A DNA stretch of 64,000 bases from Methyloversatilis universalis FAM5 (GTDB lineage: Bacteria; Pseudomonadota; Gammaproteobacteria; Burkholderiales; Rhodocyclaceae): NCBI RefSeq assembly GCF_000214035.2, contig NZ_AFHG01000052.1, forward strand, positions 62,001 through 126,000, in the 5' to 3' direction. The notes under the pieces were generated by a model. It saw only the letters and a list, made by a program, of their open reading frames with translations. It did no database searches and was not told the DNA's origin. Shown piece after piece: positions 60,394 through 64,000 of this stretch. The position numbers and the translations under genes were made by a program. The first letter of the stretch is position 1, and every line of letters starts with the position of its first letter.

Positions 60394-62178
60394 TCAGCGC
60401 CGGGCCGGCGGCAGGTCGGTGCAGCTGCCTTCAGCGACCTCGGCGGCCAGGCCGATGGACTCGCCCAGCGTCGGGTGCGGATGGATGGTGTGGCCGATGT
60501 CGACCGCGTCCGCGCCCATCTCGATCGCCAGGGCGACCTCGCCGATCATGTCGCCGGCCGAGGTGCCGACGATGCCACCGCCGACAACGCGGTGGGTGTC
60601 CGCGTCGAAGATGAGCTTGGTGAAGCCTTCGTCGCGGCCGTTGGCGATGGCCCGTCCACTGGCCGCCCACGGGAACTTGCCGACGGTCACCTTGCGGCCC
60701 TGGGCCTTGGCCTCGTCTTCGGTCAGACCGACCCAGGCGACTTCCGGGTCGGTGTAGGCGACCGACGGAATCACCGTGGCGTCGAAGTGGCGCTTGTGAC
60801 CGGCGATCACTTCCGCCGCGACATGGCCCTCGTGCACCGCCTTGTGCGCCAGCATGGGCTGACCGACGATGTCGCCGATGGCATGGATGTGCGCGACGTT
60901 GGTCCGCATCTGGCTGTCCACCGGAATGAAACCGCGCTCGTCTACGCGCAGGCCGGCCGCTTCGGCGTTCAGCTTGCGACCGTTCGGCGATCGACCGACC
61001 GCCACCAGCACGCGGTCGTAGCTCTGCGGTTCGGCCGGCGCCTTCGCACCTTCGAAACTCACCTTGATGCCATCGGCGGTCGCTTCCGCCCCGGTCACCC
61101 GGGTGTTCAGCATGACCGCGTCGAAGCGGTGGGCGTTTTTCTTCTCCCACACCTTGGCCAGATCGCGGTCGGCGCCCTGCATCAGGCCGCCAGTCATTTC
61201 GACCACGTCGATGCGGGCACCCAGCGTCGAATAGACGGTGGCCATTTCCAGCCCGATGATGCCGCCGCCGATCACCAGCATCCGTTTCGGGATGTCGGCC
61301 AGCAGCAGTGCGCCGGTCGAATCGACGACGCGCGGGTCGTCCGGCATGAAGGGCAGCTTCACGGCCTGGCTGCCGGCGGCGACGATGCAGTGGCCGAACT
61401 TCAGCACCTTCTTGTCGCCGGTTTCCGCCTTGCCGTCGCCGGTGGTCAGTGCGATCTCGACATGGTTCGGGTCGATGAAGCGGGCGGTGCCGCGCACCAC
61501 CTTCACCTTGCGCGCCTTGGCCATGCCGGCCAGACCGCCGGTCAGCTTGCCGACCACCTTGTCCTTCCAGCCGCGCAGCGCGCCGATGTCGACCTCGCGC
61601 GCGCCGAATTTGATGCCGTGCGCCGCCAGCGCTTCGGCCTCGTCGGCCACGGCGGCCACGTGCAGCAGCGCCTTGGACGGGATGCAGCCCACGTTCAGGC
61701 AGACGCCGCCCAGCGTGGCGTAGCGCTCGACGATGACCACCTCGAGGCCGAGGTCGGCGGCACGGAAGGCGGCCGAATAGCCGCCGGGGCCGCCACCGAT
61801 CACCAGTACGGCGCAGCTTTCGTCGACCCTGGCGGGGGCACTGCCGGTGGCGGTCACCGGCGCGGCGGTTGCGGCTTGTGCGGGGGCCGGGGCGACCGGC
61901 GCAGCCGCCGGTGCCGGCGCGGGCGCCGCCTCGGCAGCGCCCGTTGCCTCCATCGTCAGCACCACGCTGCCTTCCGATACGCGGTCGCCGACCTTCACCC
62001 GCAGTTCGACGATGCGGCCGGCCTGCGGCGCGGGGATGTCCATCGTGGCCTTGTCGGACTCCAGCGACATCAGCGGCGCGTCGGCGTCCACCGTGTCGCC
62101 CGGCTTCACCATGATTTCGATGATGGGCACGTCCTTGAAGTCGCCGATGTCGGGAATCTTTACAGTCAGTGTGCTCAT
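60394..62178 (-). CDS. lpdA: Dihydrolipoamide dehydrogenase with N-terminal lipoyl domain (PDH E3)
   Basis: A 594-residue E3. Residues 1-80 form a lipoyl domain with Lys43 in the ESDKATMD motif, and an Ala/Pro-rich linker follows (about 82-118). The flavoprotein then shows GGGPGGYSAA, the redox pair CLNVGC, GGGIIGLEMA for NAD and the C-terminal base motif HTIHPHPTLGE. Lipoyl-E3 fusion is known from Ralstonia and Neisseria PDH operons. It reoxidises the lipoyl groups of E2. ATG 62178 begins the lipoyl domain, 11 bp after aceF. Confidence 0.95.
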   Translation of the reverse strand: MSTLTVKIPDIGDFKDVPIIEIMVKPGDTVDADAPLMSLESDKATMDIPAPQAGRIVELRVKVGDRVSEGSVVLTMEATGAAEAAPAPAPAAAPVAPAPAQAATAAPVTATGSAPARVDESCAVLVIGGGPGGYSAAFRAADLGLEVVIVERYATLGGVCLNVGCIPSKALLHVAAVADEAEALAAHGIKFGAREVDIGALRGWKDKVVGKLTGGLAGMAKARKVKVVRGTARFIDPNHVEIALTTGDGKAETGDKKVLKFGHCIVAAGSQAVKLPFMPDDPRVVDSTGALLLADIPKRMLVIGGGIIGLEMATVYSTLGARIDVVEMTGGLMQGADRDLAKVWEKKNAHRFDAVMLNTRVTGAEATADGIKVSFEGAKAPAEPQSYDRVLVAVGRSPNGRKLNAEAAGLRVDERGFIPVDSQMRTNVAHIHAIGDIVGQPMLAHKAVHEGHVAAEVIAGHKRHFDATVIPSVAYTDPEVAWVGLTEDEAKAQGRKVTVGKFPWAASGRAIANGRDEGFTKLIFDADTHRVVGGGIVGTSAGDMIGEVALAIEMGADAVDIGHTIHPHPTLGESIGLAAEVAEGSCTDLPPARR

Positions 62179-62189
62179 GTTTCGCTCCC

Positions 62190-63593
62190 TCACATCAGCA
62201 CGCGGCGCATGTCGGCCAGCAGCGCGGCGACATGGGCGTTGAAGCGGGTGGCGGCCGCACCGTCGATCACGCGGTGATCGGCGGTCAGCGACAGCGGCAG
62301 GATGAGCCGCGGCTGGAATGCCGAGCCGTCCCACACCGGCTTCATCGTGGTGCGGCTGACGCCGAGGATGGCGACCTCCGGCGCGTTGATGATGGGTGCG
62401 AAACCGGTGCCGCCCAGACCGCCGACGCTGGAAATCGTGAAGCAGGCGCCCTGCATTTCCGCTGCCGACAGCTTTCCGTCGCGCGCCTTGGCCGCCAGTT
62501 CGCCGCATTCGGCCGCCAGCTGCGCCACGCCTTTTTTGTCCGCGTCACGGATGACCGGCACCACCAGTCCGCCCGGGGTATCGGCGGCGAAGCCGATGTG
62601 GCAGTACTGCTTCATGATCAGCGCCGGTTCTTCGGCCTGCAGGTCGATCGAGCTGTTGAACTCCGGAAATTTCTTCAGCGCCGAGCACACCGCCTTGATG
62701 ATGAAGGCCAGCATGGTGAGCTTGACGCCGGCCTTGGCCTGTTCCGCGTTGATCTGCTGGCGGAAGGCTTCCAGATCGGTGACATCGGCGTCCTCGTGGT
62801 AGGTGACCGCCGGGATCATGGCCCAGTTGCGCGCGAGGTTGGCTGCCGACAGCTTGCGGATGCGCGACAGCGGCTTGCGCTCGATGTCGCCGAACTTGGT
62901 GAAATCGACCTTGGGCCAGGGCAGCAGATCCAGACCGCCGCCGGTGGCCACCGGCGCAGCGGCCGGCGCCTGCAGCGCGCCCTTGACGAAGGCGTTGATG
63001 TCCTCGCGCGTGATGCGGCCTTTCGGGCCGCTGGCCTTCACGCGGGCGAGATCGACGCCCAGTTCGCGTGCATAGGCGCGCATCGACGGACTGGCGTGCG
63101 CCTTCTTGCCGCCCACCAGTTCGGCCGCGATGTCGGCGGCACTGGGCAGTGCGACCGCGCCGGCGGCCGGCGTGTAGTCGCCCCGGGCCGATTGCGTTGT
63201 TGCGGCGGGGGCGGCGCCGGCGGCCGCCACGGGAGCGGCGACCGGTGCGGCGGCGACTGCCGCGGTCGGAGCCGGCGTCACGGCTGCCGCAACAGGCGCC
63301 GGAGTGGGTGCAGGTGAGGGCGCTGGCGCGGCAGCGGCAGCAGCGGCGGGCGCCTCGCCCACCTCCATCGTGCCGATCACGCTGCCCTGCGACACGCGGT
63401 CGCCGACCTTGACCGTGATCTGGCCGATGACGCCGGCGTGCGGCGCCGGAATGTCCATCGTGGCCTTGTCGGATTCGAGCGAAACGAGCGGCGCGTCGGC
63501 CTCGACGCGGTCGCCCGGTTTGACCATCACTTCGATGACGGGGACATCGGAAAAGTCGCCGATGTCGGGTACTTCAATATTGATCGTGCTCAT
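62190..63593 (-). CDS. aceF: Dihydrolipoyl acetyltransferase (PDH E2)
   Basis: A 467-residue E2 core enzyme. One lipoyl domain (Lys43 in ESDKATMD), a long Ala/Pro-rich flexible linker (about 82-140), the peripheral subunit-binding domain (SPSMRAYARELGVDLARVKASGPKGRI, described by its start SPSMRAYAREL and end GPKGRI) and the acyltransferase domain with DHRVIDGAAA near the end. Only one lipoyl domain is present, versus three in E. coli. A second is carried by E3. Confidence 0.96.
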   Translation of the reverse strand: MSTINIEVPDIGDFSDVPVIEVMVKPGDRVEADAPLVSLESDKATMDIPAPHAGVIGQITVKVGDRVSQGSVIGTMEVGEAPAAAAAAAPAPSPAPTPAPVAAAVTPAPTAAVAAAPVAAPVAAAGAAPAATTQSARGDYTPAAGAVALPSAADIAAELVGGKKAHASPSMRAYARELGVDLARVKASGPKGRITREDINAFVKGALQAPAAAPVATGGGLDLLPWPKVDFTKFGDIERKPLSRIRKLSAANLARNWAMIPAVTYHEDADVTDLEAFRQQINAEQAKAGVKLTMLAFIIKAVCSALKKFPEFNSSIDLQAEEPALIMKQYCHIGFAADTPGGLVVPVIRDADKKGVAQLAAECGELAAKARDGKLSAAEMQGACFTISSVGGLGGTGFAPIINAPEVAILGVSRTTMKPVWDGSAFQPRLILPLSLTADHRVIDGAAATRFNAHVAALLADMRRVLM

Positions 63594-63642
63594 TCAAGCC
63601 TCGCATTCGGGTGCGGTCGCGCGGCACGCGCCCGCGGTGTGC

Positions 63643-63661
63643 GGCCGCGTGCGACGCGGCC
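63643..63661. repeat. Inverted repeat in the aceE-aceF gap
   Basis: GGCCGCGT (63643-63650) and ACGCGGCC (63654-63661) are perfect 8-bp arms with a 3-nt loop within the 198-bp gap. No gene is seen there. Confidence 0.4.
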
Positions 63662-63791
63662 GGTGCATGTGTTCCGGCTGGCACGCCCGGGACGTGCGAA
63701 GGGCGCACCGGCTGCTGCGGCCGGAACCTGGCGGTTCCGCCTCCGCGCGCATCCGGCCCCTCCGCGCACGTCCTCGACGCGCCGCCACAGC

Positions 63792-64000
63792 TCAGACGTA
63801 CAGCGGGTTCGGCTTGGTCACGTCCAGACCGTAGCGCGCGATGGCTTCCGCCACCTTGGCCCGGTCCAGCGCACCGTCGTCGGCCAGCGCCTTCAGCGCC
63901 GCCACCGTCACCCAGTGTCTATCCACCTCGAAATGCGAGCGCAGCGCCTCGCGCGTGTCCGAACGGCCGAAGCCGTCGGTACCCAGCACCACGTACTTGC
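63792..64000 (-). CDS. aceE: Pyruvate dehydrogenase E1, C-terminal end (partial)
   Basis: Only the last 69 codons are inside the window. The sequence (VLGTDGFGRSDTREALR, FEVDRHWVTVAALKAL and the end KPNPLYV) matches the C-terminus of the homodimeric AceE. It decarboxylates pyruvate with thiamine diphosphate and acetylates the E2 lipoyl group. The gene continues beyond position 64000 on the minus strand, giving the order aceE-aceF-lpdA. Confidence 0.93.
   Translation of the reverse strand, partial: KYVVLGTDGFGRSDTREALRSHFEVDRHWVTVAALKALADDGALDRAKVAEAIARYGLDVTKPNPLYV

Noticed and set aside
1-64000. CRISPR arrays, insertion sequences, prophage genes, tRNA or rRNA genes
   Set aside because: No regularly spaced direct repeats, transposase or integrase-like products, or tRNA/rRNA-like segments were seen by reading both strands. 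A covariance-model scan could still find a tRNA missed by eye.

Overview
The window is G+C-rich, densely packed chromosomal DNA from a betaproteobacterium, most likely a facultatively denitrifying member of the Rhodocyclales or a close relative. The evidence is the combination of narK1-narK2-narGHJI with narXL, a NorR-controlled norA-type di-iron gene, a cbbR-linked fbp/prk/tkt/gap/pgk/pyk/fba/purC block, PEP-CTERM proteins, and a PDH operon whose E3 carries a lipoyl domain. Genus cannot be fixed from the sequence alone. No rRNA, tRNA, CRISPR array, transposase or prophage gene was seen.

Left part (1-16 kb). A plus-strand run starts with a DUF59 Fe-S assembly factor, a conserved small protein, an NnrS-like membrane protein and a 5-FTHF cyclo-ligase homologue. 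It continues with an overlapping three-gene RavA/ViaA/DUF364 unit, several small housekeeping-type genes (DUF1653, GyrI-like, GNAT), three PEP-CTERM-type exported proteins, TrxC, an amidase and an orphan PAS histidine kinase. A BLUF blue-light sensor and a carbonic anhydrase lie at the right end. One PEP-CTERM gene has a good sigma-54 -24/-12 promoter.

Nitrogen-oxide block (16.8-33 kb). On the minus strand narK1, narK2, narG, narH, narJ, narI and a parvulin PPIase form a nitrate respiration operon with an FNR-type site upstream and hairpins at three internal junctions. Beyond it are norA (minus) and norR (plus). They share an intergenic region holding a sigma-54 promoter and two GGT-N7-ACC elements. 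narX-narL follow.

Central carbon block (36-47.6 kb). cbbR diverges from fbp, prk, tkt, gap, pgk, pyk, fba and purC. The 414-bp cbbR-fbp gap holds a pair of facing TNA-N7-TNA motifs and, unexpectedly, a strong intrinsic terminator pointing toward fbp. That implies an attenuated leader or a small RNA. The FBPase itself has altered metal-site motifs. RuBisCO is not in the window.

Right part (47.6-64 kb). Housekeeping and signalling genes (suhB, rsmE, two-domain PPK2, argA, a diguanylate cyclase, yggX, a Sel1-repeat protein, phoU, rpiA) are followed by a compact minus-strand operon. It encodes an exported Cys-containing protein, a PqqD-like protein, an HprK-related kinase and a family-5 nucleotidyltransferase. 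This matches the poorly understood 'HPr-rel-A' gene set and is the best candidate here for an undescribed modification/export system. The window ends in lpdA, aceF and the 3' end of aceE (pyruvate dehydrogenase).
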